Shown here: in pieces, positions 8,268 to 17,605 of the stretch | Numbering within the stretch: position 1 is the first letter of the stretch | Layout of the letters: each line of letters opens with the position of its first letter | NCBI RefSeq assembly: GCF_902706095.1 | Contig: NZ_CACSJP010000002.1 | Coordinates: forward strand, 124,001-188,000 | Origin: Rhizobium sp. 18065 | GTDB taxonomy: Bacteria > Pseudomonadota > Alphaproteobacteria > Rhizobiales > Rhizobiaceae | DNA: 64,000 nucleotides | Reading direction: 5' to 3' | Translations under genes and position numbers: made by a program | The notes under the pieces: model-generated | Seen by the model: only the letters and a program-made list of their open reading frames with translations | Databases searched by the model: none | Told to the model about the DNA's origin: nothing

Positions 8268-8762
8268 GTGACAGTGCTTACCATCCGCCGCTATCCCGAT
8301 CCCGCCCTGAACAGCCGTTGCGCCGACGTCACTGTTTTCGACGCAGGCCTGAAGGCGCTCGCAGACGACCTTCATGTGGCGATGACGGCCGCACCGGGCG
8401 TCGGCATTACCGCCGCCCATTGCGGCATCCTGCAGCGTGTCGTCGTGCTCGATCTGCCGGAACTCGGCGGTCGCCGCGACTATGTCAATCCAGAGCTTGT
8501 GTCGGTGTCGGACGAGACCATGGAGCACACCGAGGGCAGCGTCTCGATGCCGGGCATGACCGACACGCTGGTGCGCCCGCGCCAGGTCGACATCCGCTAC
8601 CGGACGATCGACGGCGTGGAAATGCGCGAAACGCTGGAAGGCTTTTCCGCCATCTGCATGCAGCACGAGATCGACCAGCTTGACGGCATATTCTGGATCC
8701 AGCGACTTTCGCGCCTGAAACGCGAGCGCATGTTGAAGAAGTGGGGCAAGCAGGCGCGCTGA
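8268..8762 (+). CDS. Peptide deformylase-like protein lacking metal ligands
   Basis: 164 residues from a GTG at 8268; an upstream TTG at 8190 would add 26 residues without family content. The fold markers of peptide deformylase are present in order: GVGITAAHCG (family GVGLAAPQ), EGSVSMPG (family EGCLS) and QHEIDQLDG (family QHExDHLxG). The motif II cysteine is Ser91 and the second motif III histidine is Gln137, so two of three metal ligands are missing. It therefore probably does not deformylate Met-peptides with the classic Fe/Zn centre. Rhizobia often carry several def paralogues; this looks like a divergent one with another role or none. Confidence 0.8.
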   Translation: MTVLTIRRYPDPALNSRCADVTVFDAGLKALADDLHVAMTAAPGVGITAAHCGILQRVVVLDLPELGGRRDYVNPELVSVSDETMEHTEGSVSMPGMTDTLVRPRQVDIRYRTIDGVEMRETLEGFSAICMQHEIDQLDGIFWIQRLSRLKRERMLKKWGKQAR

Positions 8763-8844
8763 ATGGCATTCCGCTCCCGCCACCGGCGAACAAAGCCGGC
8801 TCTCGTGCGTTTGGCCTGAACCAGCCACGCGAAGGAGCAGATCC

Positions 8845-9345
8845 ATGGCCAAGGACCGCAGCACGACCGAATTTTCCCGCGAAGACGACTACCGCGACTA
8901 TGAGCAGCGCGATATCGACAACGGCTGGCCCTATGCCGACGGCGCGGGCAGTGCGGCGGAGCCGGTTGAAAACCATGGCTACGGCGAGACCGGCGCCAAT
9001 TTCGACCGGGATCGCAACAAGGGATTTGGTGTCAGCTCCGTCGAGGCGGACGGTTCGCAAAGGGCGCCATCAACACCAGCCCTGCCGGATAAGGATTACG
9101 GTGGCGATAACGACCAGCTCGAATCGGATATCGATGCAGCGCTCTCCGATCTCGATCAGACAACGCTCGCCGGGATCGATATCCAGGTTGACGGCCATCT
9201 GGTTACGCTGCGCGGTGCAGTCGATACGGCCGAGGAACGCCGGCGGATCGAACTGAAGGTGCTCGCACTCGACGGCGTCAACGCCGTGCACAATCATATC
9301 ACCACGCTCGGCATCGACAGTCACATTCCGAGCGATGCTGAATGA
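8845..9345 (+). CDS. BON domain protein
   Basis: 166 residues. Residues 1-95 are acidic, polar and low in hydrophobic content, probably disordered. Residues about 98-160 form a BON domain: LESDIDAALSDLD, then GIDIQVDGHLVTLRGAVDTAEERRRIE (quoted in parts; G and V pattern typical), then LDGVNAVHNHI. BON domains bind phospholipid membranes or other envelope parts, as in OsmY, but no signal peptide is visible here. AAGGAG lies 8 bases before the ATG. A strong hairpin terminator follows at 9405. Confidence 0.87.
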   Translation: MAKDRSTTEFSREDDYRDYEQRDIDNGWPYADGAGSAAEPVENHGYGETGANFDRDRNKGFGVSSVEADGSQRAPSTPALPDKDYGGDNDQLESDIDAALSDLDQTTLAGIDIQVDGHLVTLRGAVDTAEERRRIELKVLALDGVNAVHNHITTLGIDSHIPSDAE

Positions 9346-9404
9346 CGACAAGTCGCAAAGCCAGACAGTATCGAGGCTAGGCAATTGATTCTGCCGCAGA
9401 AAAC

Positions 9405-9436
9405 AAAAAACCCGGCCAAGTGGCCGGGCTTTTTTT
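9405..9436. terminator. Bidirectional rho-independent terminator
   Basis: CCCGGCCA and TGGCCGGG (9411-9428) form an 8-bp stem with a 2-base loop in the tightest pairing. Seven T (9430-9436) follow on the plus strand and six A (9405-9410) precede it, so it works for the BON gene on one strand and tRNA-Leu on the other. Confidence 0.93.
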
Positions 9437-9520
9437 GGTGCGGTCGAGAAGACTCGAACTTCCACGTCTTGCGACACAGCGACCTCAACGCTGCGCGTCT
9501 ACCAATTCCGCCACGACCGC
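9436..9520 (-). tRNA. tRNA-Leu (anticodon GAG)
   Basis: The minus strand gives an 85-nt class II tRNA with encoded CCA at 9438-9436. Acceptor arms GCGGTCG and CGACCGC pair perfectly, the discriminator is A, and the T arm contains GTTCGAGTC. The anticodon GAG is at 9486-9484 in the loop GTTGAGG, and a long variable arm fits leucine. It reads CUC and CUU codons. No integrase or duplicated 3' end is nearby, so I see no sign that it serves as an attachment site. Confidence 0.97.
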
Positions 9521-9734
9521 ATCGTGGTAGGCGCCGAATTGCTCCGGCGGGGCTGCATGTAGCAAAAGCATCCGGGGTCCACAAGCCCGCCGTGCCAGTT
9601 TTTTGAAAAATCGGTCCGACCGGTGGATAAGCCTGTGAACAGCCGAAGGCGGCTGGCCGCCAACTCCTCTTGAAGTCCGGGGCTTTTCTTGCCAAGTAAA
9701 GGGAAAACAAGGGTTTTCACCCGAGGCAGATTTC

Positions 9735-10457
9735 ATGCAACGCACCGATCTCCATCTCTCCATGCTGGCCGCTGACGGCTGTCCCCCCGTTCGCTGGAGG
9801 ATCAGCGAAGGGCTTGTTCCCTATGAAGAAGCCGTGGCCGAAATGGAGCGCCAGGTGGCGGCGATTGCCGATGGCACGGCCGATGAACTGGTCTGGCTTG
9901 TCGAACATCCACCGCTCTATACCGCCGGCACCAGCGCTGATTCCGCCGACCTGATCCAGCCGGATCGCTTTCCGGTCTTTGCCACCGGCCGTGGCGGCGA
10001 ATATACCTATCATGGCCCCGGCCAGCGCGTGGCCTATGTCATGCTCGATCTCAAGCGCCGGCGTCAGGACGTGCGCGCTTACGTTGCCGCCCTCGAAGAG
10101 GTGGTGATCCGCACGCTCGACAGCATGAATGTCCGTGGCGAGCGGCGCGAGGACCGGGTCGGCGTCTGGGTGCGCCGGCCGGAAAAGCCGCTTTTAGCCG
10201 ATGGCACGATGGCCGAAGACAAGATCGCGGCGCTCGGCATCCGCTTGCGCCGCTGGGTGAGCTTTCACGGCCTGTCGATCAATGTCGATCCCGACCTCGA
10301 CCATTTTTCCGGCATCGTTCCCTGCGGAATCAGTGCCTACGGCGTCACAAGCCTTGTCGATCTCGGCCTGCCGGTGATGATGACCGATGTCGACATGCGC
10401 CTGCGCGACGCATTCGCTGAGGTCTTCGGCGAGACGGCGAACGACAACCAGGGATGA
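9735..10457 (+). CDS. lipB: Octanoyl-[acyl carrier protein]:protein transferase (lipoate biosynthesis)
   Basis: 240 residues. LipB moves the octanoyl group from octanoyl-ACP to lipoyl domains of pyruvate and 2-oxoglutarate dehydrogenases and GcvH. Family blocks are all present: [12 protein letters not shown], then [16 protein letters not shown], then [10 protein letters not shown] with the catalytic lysine, [15 protein letters not shown], and IVPCGI with the catalytic cysteine. GAGG lies 8 bases before the ATG. It converges on a small regulator gene, leaving only 4 bases between stops. Cytoplasmic. Confidence 0.98.
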   Translation: MQRTDLHLSMLAADGCPPVRWRISEGLVPYEEAVAEMERQVAAIADGTADELVWLVEHPPLYTAGTSADSADLIQPDRFPVFATGRGGEYTYHGPGQRVAYVMLDLKRRRQDVRAYVAALEEVVIRTLDSMNVRGERREDRVGVWVRRPEKPLLADGTMAEDKIAALGIRLRRWVSFHGLSINVDPDLDHFSGIVPCGISAYGVTSLVDLGLPVMMTDVDMRLRDAFAEVFGETANDNQG

Positions 10458-10461
10458 AGCG

Positions 10462-10899
10462 TCAAGCTCGGCCGATAACCGGACCATCCAGATCGGACGG
10501 CGCCCGTTTACCGTTCTGTCGGTCCTCGTAACGTTCGATCTGCTGGCTGATCTGGCGGATCAGCCGACCGCATTCCTGATGCGCATCGTTCAGCCGCCGC
10601 AACTGGACGTGCAGCGCTTCCAGGGGGAGTTCGTCGGTCTCTTCCAGCGGACCATAGCCATGGCCGGTGATCAGCCACATGGGCGACACGCCGAGAATAC
10701 CGGCAAGGTCGATCAGCCGGGAAGGCCGAGGTTCGCAGCGATCTGCCTCCCAGTTGAGCAGGCTCTCCTTCCTCACCCCGAGACGGTTGGCGAGATCGAC
10801 GAGCGAAATGCCCGCCGCATCACGCGCCGCCGACAGACGCCCACCCAGCGTGTCATCGCTCGAATCGATCATCCGTGAAACGCTGTTGCGGTTCGGCAT
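10462..10899 (-). CDS. XRE-family helix-turn-helix regulator
   Basis: 145 residues. Residues about 18-78 are a Cro/CI-type helix-turn-helix: LGGRLSAARDAAGISLVDLA, then LGVRKESLLNWEADRCEPRP. The C-terminal 65 residues are a predicted helical stretch, likely for dimerisation, ending in a charged tail. There is no sugar- or metal-sensing domain. GGGAGGAC lies before the ATG at 10899. It overlaps nothing but converges closely on lipB. Targets are unknown; nothing in the 248 bases upstream gives a clear operator. Confidence 0.88.
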   Translation of the reverse strand: MPNRNSVSRMIDSSDDTLGGRLSAARDAAGISLVDLANRLGVRKESLLNWEADRCEPRPSRLIDLAGILGVSPMWLITGHGYGPLEETDELPLEALHVQLRRLNDAHQECGRLIRQISQQIERYEDRQNGKRAPSDLDGPVIGRA

Positions 10900-11147
10900 G
10901 CACCGTCCTCCCTTGGCAAACAGCCGAGCACCGGAAGCATCCGGTTGTCAGCCAGTCTTTTGCATCCTGCAGACGAATATAGGATGGCTAACATGCGGCT
11001 GCCACTCCGGCAACGTCATGCCCATGCGAGAATTCGCCAAAACCCGACAAGATGCCTGTTTGCAACGACGGGAGAGGCCAACCCGCGTCCTTGATCTGCT
11101 TTGATGCCTGTGCTTGATGACCTGACAATCGCCAAGGGCAACCCGTC

Positions 11148-12086
11148 ATGCAGCAGTCGCAATCCTCGTCCAATCCCATGCGCGGCATGGTTCTGATGGC
11201 CGGTTGCATGCTGGTCCTGCCGGTGATGGATGCAATTGCCAAATACATGGCGACAGTCGAAGGCATGTCACCTGCGCAGGTAACATTCTACCGCTTCCTG
11301 TTCCAGCTCGCCTCCACCCTGCCCTTCTTGCTGGCATTGCGCGGCTTTGCGGCACTGGCGGCCAAGCGGCCGTGGATGAATCTGTTTCGCGGCGCGCTGC
11401 ATGGAGCGGCGAGCCTGCTGTTCTTCATGGCCGTCAAGTACATGCCGCTCGCCGACGTTTTCGCCATCTACTTTGTCGAACCGTTTATCCTGACGGCGCT
11501 GTCAGCGCTGTTTCTGGGCGAAAAGGTCGGCTGGCGTCGCTGGCTCGCCATTGTCGTCGGCTTCGGAGGCGCGATGATCGTGATCCAGCCGAGCTACGAG
11601 ATCTTCGGCCTGACGGCCCTGCTGCCGGTCGCCTGCGCCTTCCTCTTTGCGCTCTACATGTTCCTCAACCGAGCCATCGGCGACGCCGATTCGCCGATGA
11701 CCATGCAGACGCTCGCGGGCATCGGCGGTACGCTGTTCATGACGGCGGCCCTGGCGGTCGGAACGAGCGCCGGCGATGTGAACTTCGCCGTCTCCCTGCC
11801 GACCTCCTGGCTCGGCCTCCTGCTTCTCGCCCTGCTGGGCACGATATCCGGCTTTATCCATCTGCTGGTCGTGCGTGCTTTCCGCATGGCACCGCTGTCG
11901 GTGCTGGCGCCGTTCCAGTATTTCGAGATCATCGCCGCAGTCGCACTCGGATATCTGTTCTTCGACGAGTTTCCGACTGCATCGAAATGGCTCGGTATCC
12001 TGATCATCGTCGGCTCCGGCCTCTTCATTCTCTGGAGAGAACAGAAGCGGGCCACGGGCAATCGGGACGTCGGCGCCGGCCAATAA
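11148..12086 (+). CDS. DMT-superfamily permease (EamA domains)
   Basis: 312 residues with ten predicted membrane segments arranged as two EamA repeats (about 8-145 and 155-300). The end of repeat one, FILTALSALFLGEKVGWRRW, and of repeat two, ALGYLFFDEFPTASKWLGIL, are typical. The family exports amino acids, nucleotide metabolites or drugs; the substrate cannot be predicted. Possible starts are the ATG at 11148 and another at 11178; AAGGG lies 10 bases before the first. It stands alone between an oppositely oriented regulator and a small unknown gene. Confidence 0.92.
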   Translation: MQQSQSSSNPMRGMVLMAGCMLVLPVMDAIAKYMATVEGMSPAQVTFYRFLFQLASTLPFLLALRGFAALAAKRPWMNLFRGALHGAASLLFFMAVKYMPLADVFAIYFVEPFILTALSALFLGEKVGWRRWLAIVVGFGGAMIVIQPSYEIFGLTALLPVACAFLFALYMFLNRAIGDADSPMTMQTLAGIGGTLFMTAALAVGTSAGDVNFAVSLPTSWLGLLLLALLGTISGFIHLLVVRAFRMAPLSVLAPFQYFEIIAAVALGYLFFDEFPTASKWLGILIIVGSGLFILWREQKRATGNRDVGAGQ

Positions 12087-12147
12087 GATATTGCTAACGT
12101 ATTTCCTTAGCGAAATCGCAATGGATCGATATCTATTCTGACCTCCA

Positions 12148-12162
12148 GTTTCATGATGAAAC
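12148..12162. promoter_or_regulatory. Perfect 15-base palindrome before an unknown gene
   Basis: GTTTCATGATGAAAC is a perfect palindrome around a central G, ending 13 bases before the ATG at 12176. Its place and symmetry suggest a repressor operator or a leader hairpin; the binding protein is unknown. Confidence 0.4.
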
Positions 12163-12175
12163 AGGATAGAGAAAC

Positions 12176-12541
12176 ATGAGCGAGTTTCGCCTCTCGTTTC
12201 CGGCATGTGTCATTGCCGGCAAACAGAAGCTGTCGGCCAACGACATTCTTCATTTACGCAGTCGTATTTTCCCCGACGGCGTTCCGACCTCCGCAGATGT
12301 CATCCCGCTTGTGGCGCTGAACGATGGCCGTTCGTACACGGGTACCGAATGGCAAAGCTTTGTCGTCGAACAACTCGAAGCGCTGGCAGACAGCCTGTCG
12401 AACGATCCGCAATGGCCTGCTTTGACCGACCAGCTGATGCCATGTCCTGCAAAATCGCTGCCGCCAAGTCCGGATACAAGCAATGTCCGGTGGCTGAAGG
12501 TGCCGGATTCGGTCTTTCTCGACGAGAACCATGCCGCCTGA
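12176..12541 (+). CDS. Hypothetical protein, 121 residues
   Basis: I do not recognise a family. The gene has a good ribosome-binding site (AGGATAGAG before the ATG) and normal local codon use, and is preceded by a palindrome. The product is soluble, without signal peptide or membrane segment. Its two cysteines (residues 11 and 90) are far apart, and a proline-rich linker lies around residues 90-100 (PCPAKSLPPSP). The next gene, the M50 protease, starts 121 bases later on the same strand, so co-transcription is possible but not shown. Confidence 0.65.
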   Translation: MSEFRLSFPACVIAGKQKLSANDILHLRSRIFPDGVPTSADVIPLVALNDGRSYTGTEWQSFVVEQLEALADSLSNDPQWPALTDQLMPCPAKSLPPSPDTSNVRWLKVPDSVFLDENHAA

Positions 12542-12661
12542 CAGGCATGACGCCGCCGGTCCTCCCGGCAGATCGTTGCCTTGCATTTTAGCAATTCGAG
12601 AAACTCAAACATAAGATATGCGGCCTAGGGTGGCATCAGCCATTCCCGGCCCGAGGAGACA

Positions 12662-13936
12662 GTGTTGGCGACACATCAAGCCGCGATAATCCTGCTCGTG
12701 ATCAATCTCGGCCTGCTCTGGCTGATGATGGCAGCACCACTCGGTCGCCGTACCATCCGTGTCAGCCGCACGGTGCGCAAGCGCCCGGAGGATTTGTGGA
12801 ACATCACCCGGCCGGCCGGCGCCTTGACGGACTGGCACCCGTCGGTCATCGCCGTCGAGCCCGTGGCCGGGCATCCGGACCGTGTCGAATTTGCCTACCG
12901 TCAGCCGGATCGGAACGGCAAGCCGACAAAGCGGACCATGATCGTTGACCGTGCCTCGATGAATGCCAATGGCAGTTTCGCCTGCGACCTGCGTGTGGTC
13001 TCCGACAGCACGCTGGACCAGTCCTTCTGGGCCGGATACCGCGAAAGCCGCCAGATCGAACCCTCAGAAAAGGGTGCGCTGGTAACGTTCGAGCAAACCG
13101 ACAGCTATCGCGGACTTGCCTTCTATCTTCTGCGCCTGTTTTCCATACGCCGCGAACTGCAGGCGCTGGACGATCACGTCGAGGGACGGGTGCATACGGG
13201 CAGAACCCATATCGAACACCCGCTCTGGCAGACCCTGCTGGTCATCGCCTCCACCCTGCTGCTCTGGCCGTTCTTCGGCCTGAACCCGGCAGGCCTGATG
13301 ATCTCCACCTTTCTGACCCTGGTCATCGTGCTGCACGAGCTTGGCCATATGGTTGCCTACCGTGCCTTCGGTCATCCGAGCGTGCGCATGGTCTTCATTC
13401 CGTTCCTCGGCGGCATCGCGATCGGCGGGCGGCCCTATAACAGCCTGTTCGAGGTCGCCACATGCGCGCTGATGGGCGCTGGCGTTTCGGCTCTGCTGGT
13501 CCCGATCATCGTCGCCGGACATCAGTCGGCGCTGGGCTTTCCTCATCCCGAAGCCGCAGAAGCACCGATCCTGATCTTTCTGGTGATCCTTGGCGCCTTC
13601 AACCTGCTGAACCTGTTGCCGACCTATCGCTTCGACGGCGGCCAGGTCCTGCGCCAGATCTTCGTCAGCCAGAAAATGCTGGCGCTGGGCAGCTTCGGAA
13701 TTACCGGCGTGATCTTGTGGACCTGCTGGCGCATTGGCCTGCCGTCAATGGTGCTGGTATCGGGGCTTGCGATTTTCACGCTGCTGAGCCTGATCCGCAC
13801 CCGCTCGATCAAGCCGCGCCATGAACTCATCCCGATGTCCGGACCGGAACGGTTGATGACCGGGTTCGGCCTCTATTCGGCAATCTCGATCCATGCCTAT
13901 GCGGTGATCTATGCCTGCGACAGGCTGTTTGGCTGA
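12662..13936 (+). CDS. Site-2-protease (M50) family protein with N-terminal SRPBCC-like domain
   Basis: 424 residues from GTG, with GAGGAG 3 bases before. Residues 8-26 form a membrane helix. Residues about 32-175 resemble an SRPBCC/polyketide-cyclase fold: ISRTVRKRPEDLW-like start and a conserved tryptophan-histidine pair, DWHPSV. Residues 190-424 hold the M50 protease: the zinc motif HELGH at 225-229 and LLPTYRFDGGQ at 318-328, where Asp325 is the third ligand, among several membrane segments. M50 enzymes cleave membrane-bound substrates such as anti-sigma factors. The combination with a lipid-binding-type fold is unusual. No sigma factor or anti-sigma gene is nearby. Confidence 0.82.
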   Translation: MLATHQAAIILLVINLGLLWLMMAAPLGRRTIRVSRTVRKRPEDLWNITRPAGALTDWHPSVIAVEPVAGHPDRVEFAYRQPDRNGKPTKRTMIVDRASMNANGSFACDLRVVSDSTLDQSFWAGYRESRQIEPSEKGALVTFEQTDSYRGLAFYLLRLFSIRRELQALDDHVEGRVHTGRTHIEHPLWQTLLVIASTLLLWPFFGLNPAGLMISTFLTLVIVLHELGHMVAYRAFGHPSVRMVFIPFLGGIAIGGRPYNSLFEVATCALMGAGVSALLVPIIVAGHQSALGFPHPEAAEAPILIFLVILGAFNLLNLLPTYRFDGGQVLRQIFVSQKMLALGSFGITGVILWTCWRIGLPSMVLVSGLAIFTLLSLIRTRSIKPRHELIPMSGPERLMTGFGLYSAISIHAYAVIYACDRLFG

Positions 13937-14016
13937 GCCCGGCATAGGGTGAGGAAAATCGTCTGACACGGCATCCTGATCTTGACTTCAAGCCCCGAAC
14001 TGGCTCCAAAAGAGCC

Positions 14017-14646
14017 ATGAAAACCGACAATCCCCCTATGCCCATGGGCTATTCCGCCCTTCCCGCCGGCACCATCGCCAATGTCGTCACCTGCCTCGAA
14101 ATGCGCCAGAGGCCCGAAGCTGCAAAGCCAAGCGCCGCGCCGGACATGACGCTGCAACGCTGGATTGACGTCGATCTCGACCAGTATCGCAACCTGTTTC
14201 GTCGCGTCGGCGAAGACTGGATGTGGGTATCGCGCCTGATCATGCCGGACGACGAATTGAGGAGCACCCTTGCCGATCCCGGCATCGAGCTCTTCGCGGC
14301 GATGAAAGACGGGGCGCCGGTTGGCATTCTGGAGCTTGACTTCCGCGAGCCTGGCGAATGCGAACTGGTCTTTTTCGGCCTCGTGCCGGAAGCGATCGGC
14401 CAGGGGGCCGGCCGCTGGCTGATGAGCCAGGCGCTGGACAAGGCCTGGGCAAAGCCGATCACCAGGCTCTGGCTGCACACCTGCCATTTCGACCATCCGG
14501 GCGCCATCACCTTCTATCGCCGTTCCGGCTTCGAACCGTACGGCACATTCGTCGAGGTGACCGAGGACCCGCGCCTGACCGGCAAGATGCGGATCGACGC
14601 AGCGCAGCACGTGCCGCTGATCCGGCCGGTCGCTCCGGTTTTGTAA
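14017..14646 (+). CDS. GNAT-family N-acetyltransferase
   Basis: 209 residues. A GNAT fold occupies about residues 85-190: VGILELDFREPGECELVFFG, then the acetyl-CoA loop PEAIGQGAGRWLM (Q/RxxGxG/A type), then LWLHTCHFDHPGAITFYRRS and GFEPYGTF. The N-terminal ~50 residues precede the fold. The acceptor substrate is unknown. The ATG at 14017 is the first in frame, and later ATGs at 14038 and 14044 are possible. A 48-base hairpin lies between it and adhC. Confidence 0.88.
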   Translation: MKTDNPPMPMGYSALPAGTIANVVTCLEMRQRPEAAKPSAAPDMTLQRWIDVDLDQYRNLFRRVGEDWMWVSRLIMPDDELRSTLADPGIELFAAMKDGAPVGILELDFREPGECELVFFGLVPEAIGQGAGRWLMSQALDKAWAKPITRLWLHTCHFDHPGAITFYRRSGFEPYGTFVEVTEDPRLTGKMRIDAAQHVPLIRPVAPVL

Positions 14647-14668
14647 GCGCTATCATAACAAAAGCGGC

Positions 14669-14716
14669 GGCGGACCAAAAAGCGGGCCAATAGCCCTTGA
14701 GCGTGCTTGGTCCGCC
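14669..14716 (+). other. Long hairpin between the acetyltransferase gene and adhC
   Basis: GGCGGACCAA (14669-14678) pairs perfectly with TTGGTCCGCC (14707-14716). Inside, GGGC-CAATA-GCCC forms a second short stem. There is no T-run after it. It ends 42 bases before the adhC start, so it could be a terminator for the acetyltransferase gene or a leader structure of adhC. Confidence 0.5.
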
Positions 14717-14758
14717 GTGCCAATGTCGCGCCGACACATCAGCTAAGGAGAATATACC

Positions 14759-15885
<1,127 letters not shown>

Positions 15886-15886
<1 letters not shown>

Positions 15887-16359
15887 TGACGGACGAGAGC
15901 TACAGCGTCGACGCGCGGAGACTGGAAGAGTTTTCCGCGCTCGAACTGCATGACCTGTTGAAGATGCGCGTCGATGTCTTCGTGGTGGAGCAGAAATGCC
16001 CCTACCCGGAGATCGACGGCAAGGATCTGGCCGCCCTGCATCTGCGCCTGATGCAGGGCGATGACCTAGTGGCAGCCGCGCGGATCTTTGCGCCCGCCGA
16101 GCCCACCGGCCCCGCCAAGATCGGCCGCGTCGTCGTATCGCCAGCGCACCGCGGCAAGCGGCTCGGCGATGCGGTGATGCGAGAGGCGATATCGCTCTGC
16201 GAGGAACGGTATCCCGCCTGCACCCTTGCCCTGTCGGCGCAGAGCCATCTGAAGGCATTTTACGCCTCCTTCGGCTTCGAGGCCTGCTCGGCGGAATATC
16301 TCGAGGACGGCATTCCGCATGTCGATATGTTTCGCCCGACGACAGTTGCCGTCAACTAA
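15886..16359 (+). CDS. ElaA-like GNAT N-acetyltransferase
   Basis: 157 residues. The start MTDESYSVDARRLEEFSALE leads into ELHDLLKMRVDVFVVEQKCPY, the hallmark of the ElaA branch of GNAT proteins. The acetyl-CoA loop follows as RVVVSPAHRGKRLGDAVM, and the C-terminal FYASFGFEACS completes the fold. The ATG overlaps the adhC stop by one base, so translation is probably coupled. The acceptor is unknown; linkage with adhC may be only organisational. Confidence 0.88.
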
Positions 16360-16388
16360 CCGCATGTGATGCACCGGGAAACCGTTTG

Positions 16389-16829
16389 ATGATCTATGTC
16401 GATGCCGATGCCTGCCCGGTGAAGCCGGAAATCCTCAGAGTGGCCGAGCGCCACACCATGGAGGTGACCTTCGTCGCCAATTCCGGCCTGCGCCCGTCGC
16501 GCGATCCGATGGTGAAGAACGTTATCGTCTCGAGCGGCTTTGACGCGGCCGACGACTGGATTGCCGAACGCGCAGGCCCCGAGGACATCGTCATCACCGC
16601 CGACGTGCCGCTGGCCGGCCGTTGCGTGGCAGCGGGTGCACAGGTCACCGGTCCGACCGGCCGCGTCTTCGACACCGCCAATATCGGCATGGCGACCGCG
16701 ATGCGCGATCTCGGCGCCCATTTGCGCGAGACCGGCGAGAGCAAGGGCTACAATGCCGCGTTTTCGCCGCGCGACCGCTCGGCCTTCCTCGAAACGCTTG
16801 ACAGGCTGTGCCGTCGGCTCAAGAAGTGA
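16389..16829 (+). CDS. YaiI/YqxD (DUF188) family protein
   Basis: 146 residues. The N-terminus IYVDADACPVKPEI and the later blocks VVSSGFDAADDWI-like (VSSGFDAADDWI) and DIVITADVPLA define the YaiI/YqxD family, which has a PIN-like fold with conserved acidic residues. Some members have been suspected of nuclease activity, but no role is established. The ATG at 16389 gives the conserved start; a TTG one codon earlier is unlikely. It lies 29 bases after the ElaA-like gene on the same strand and may share its transcript. Confidence 0.92.
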   Translation: MIYVDADACPVKPEILRVAERHTMEVTFVANSGLRPSRDPMVKNVIVSSGFDAADDWIAERAGPEDIVITADVPLAGRCVAAGAQVTGPTGRVFDTANIGMATAMRDLGAHLRETGESKGYNAAFSPRDRSAFLETLDRLCRRLKK

Positions 16830-16899
16830 CGGCGCCCGATAGGATGCCAAGGCCAGGTGTTCAGACCGGGTATTGTGGCAGGCATGAGCGGACGGACAG

Positions 16900-17565
16900 A
16901 TGACACAAGCGCGCAACTGGATCCTTGATCACCGTTACAGGAGTTTCATGGGTGCTGGCGCACTGGCGCTTATTGCCCTGCCGGTTATTGCGCGACTGGC
17001 GCCATCGCTTGTCATCGAAGGCCCGGCGATCCTGTTCTTTGTGACATACCTGCTGCTGACCTGGCAGAGGCTCAAGCGCCTGACGCCCGCATTTCTGCGC
17101 CAACATGCTGAAACCGCCGATGCTCCGGCCTTCGGTATCCTCTTCGTCACGGCGCTGGCGATCGCGGCGGCCGTCGGCTCGCTGTTCAGCGTGCTCAACC
17201 GCGAGGTCAGGGGCGGCTCGCTGGAACTGCTCACGGCGGCCGGATCGGTGATTTTCGGCTGGCTGACCATCCACACCATGGCGGCCATGCATTATGCCCA
17301 TGCATTCTGGAAGCCTGACGCGAAGGGTCAAGTGAGCCACCGTCCGCATCGCGGCGGGCTCGAGTTTCCCGGCACCCCGGAGCCATGCGGCCACGACTTC
17401 GTCTATTTCGCCCTGGTCATCGGCATGACGGCGCAGACCGCCGATGTCTCGATCACGACAACGGCGATGCGCAAGCTCAACATGATCCATGCCACCACGT
17501 CCTATTTCTTCAACACAGTGCTGATCGCCGCTGCCGTCAATGCGGCCGTGGCGCTAGCCGGCTGA
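16900..17565 (+). CDS. DUF1345 membrane protein
   Basis: 221 residues with about five membrane segments (about 20-35, 40-55, 75-95, 115-135, 190-215). The block MHYAHAFWKP in the middle and FVYFALVIGMTAQTADVSIT toward the end are typical of DUF1345 inner-membrane proteins. Function is unknown. The gene sits 70 bases after the YaiI-like gene and 40 bases before fghA, so all genes from adhC to fghA may be one transcription unit. Confidence 0.88.
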   Translation: MTQARNWILDHRYRSFMGAGALALIALPVIARLAPSLVIEGPAILFFVTYLLLTWQRLKRLTPAFLRQHAETADAPAFGILFVTALAIAAAVGSLFSVLNREVRGGSLELLTAAGSVIFGWLTIHTMAAMHYAHAFWKPDAKGQVSHRPHRGGLEFPGTPEPCGHDFVYFALVIGMTAQTADVSITTTAMRKLNMIHATTSYFFNTVLIAAAVNAAVALAG

Positions 17566-17605
17566 TCTGCCAGACACGAACCAAAGAACACCACAAGGAA
17601 GACCG

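Noticed and set aside
9436-9520. tRNA-Leu as an integration site for a genomic island
   Set aside because: No integrase gene and no repeat of the tRNA 3' end within the window; neighbours are housekeeping genes.
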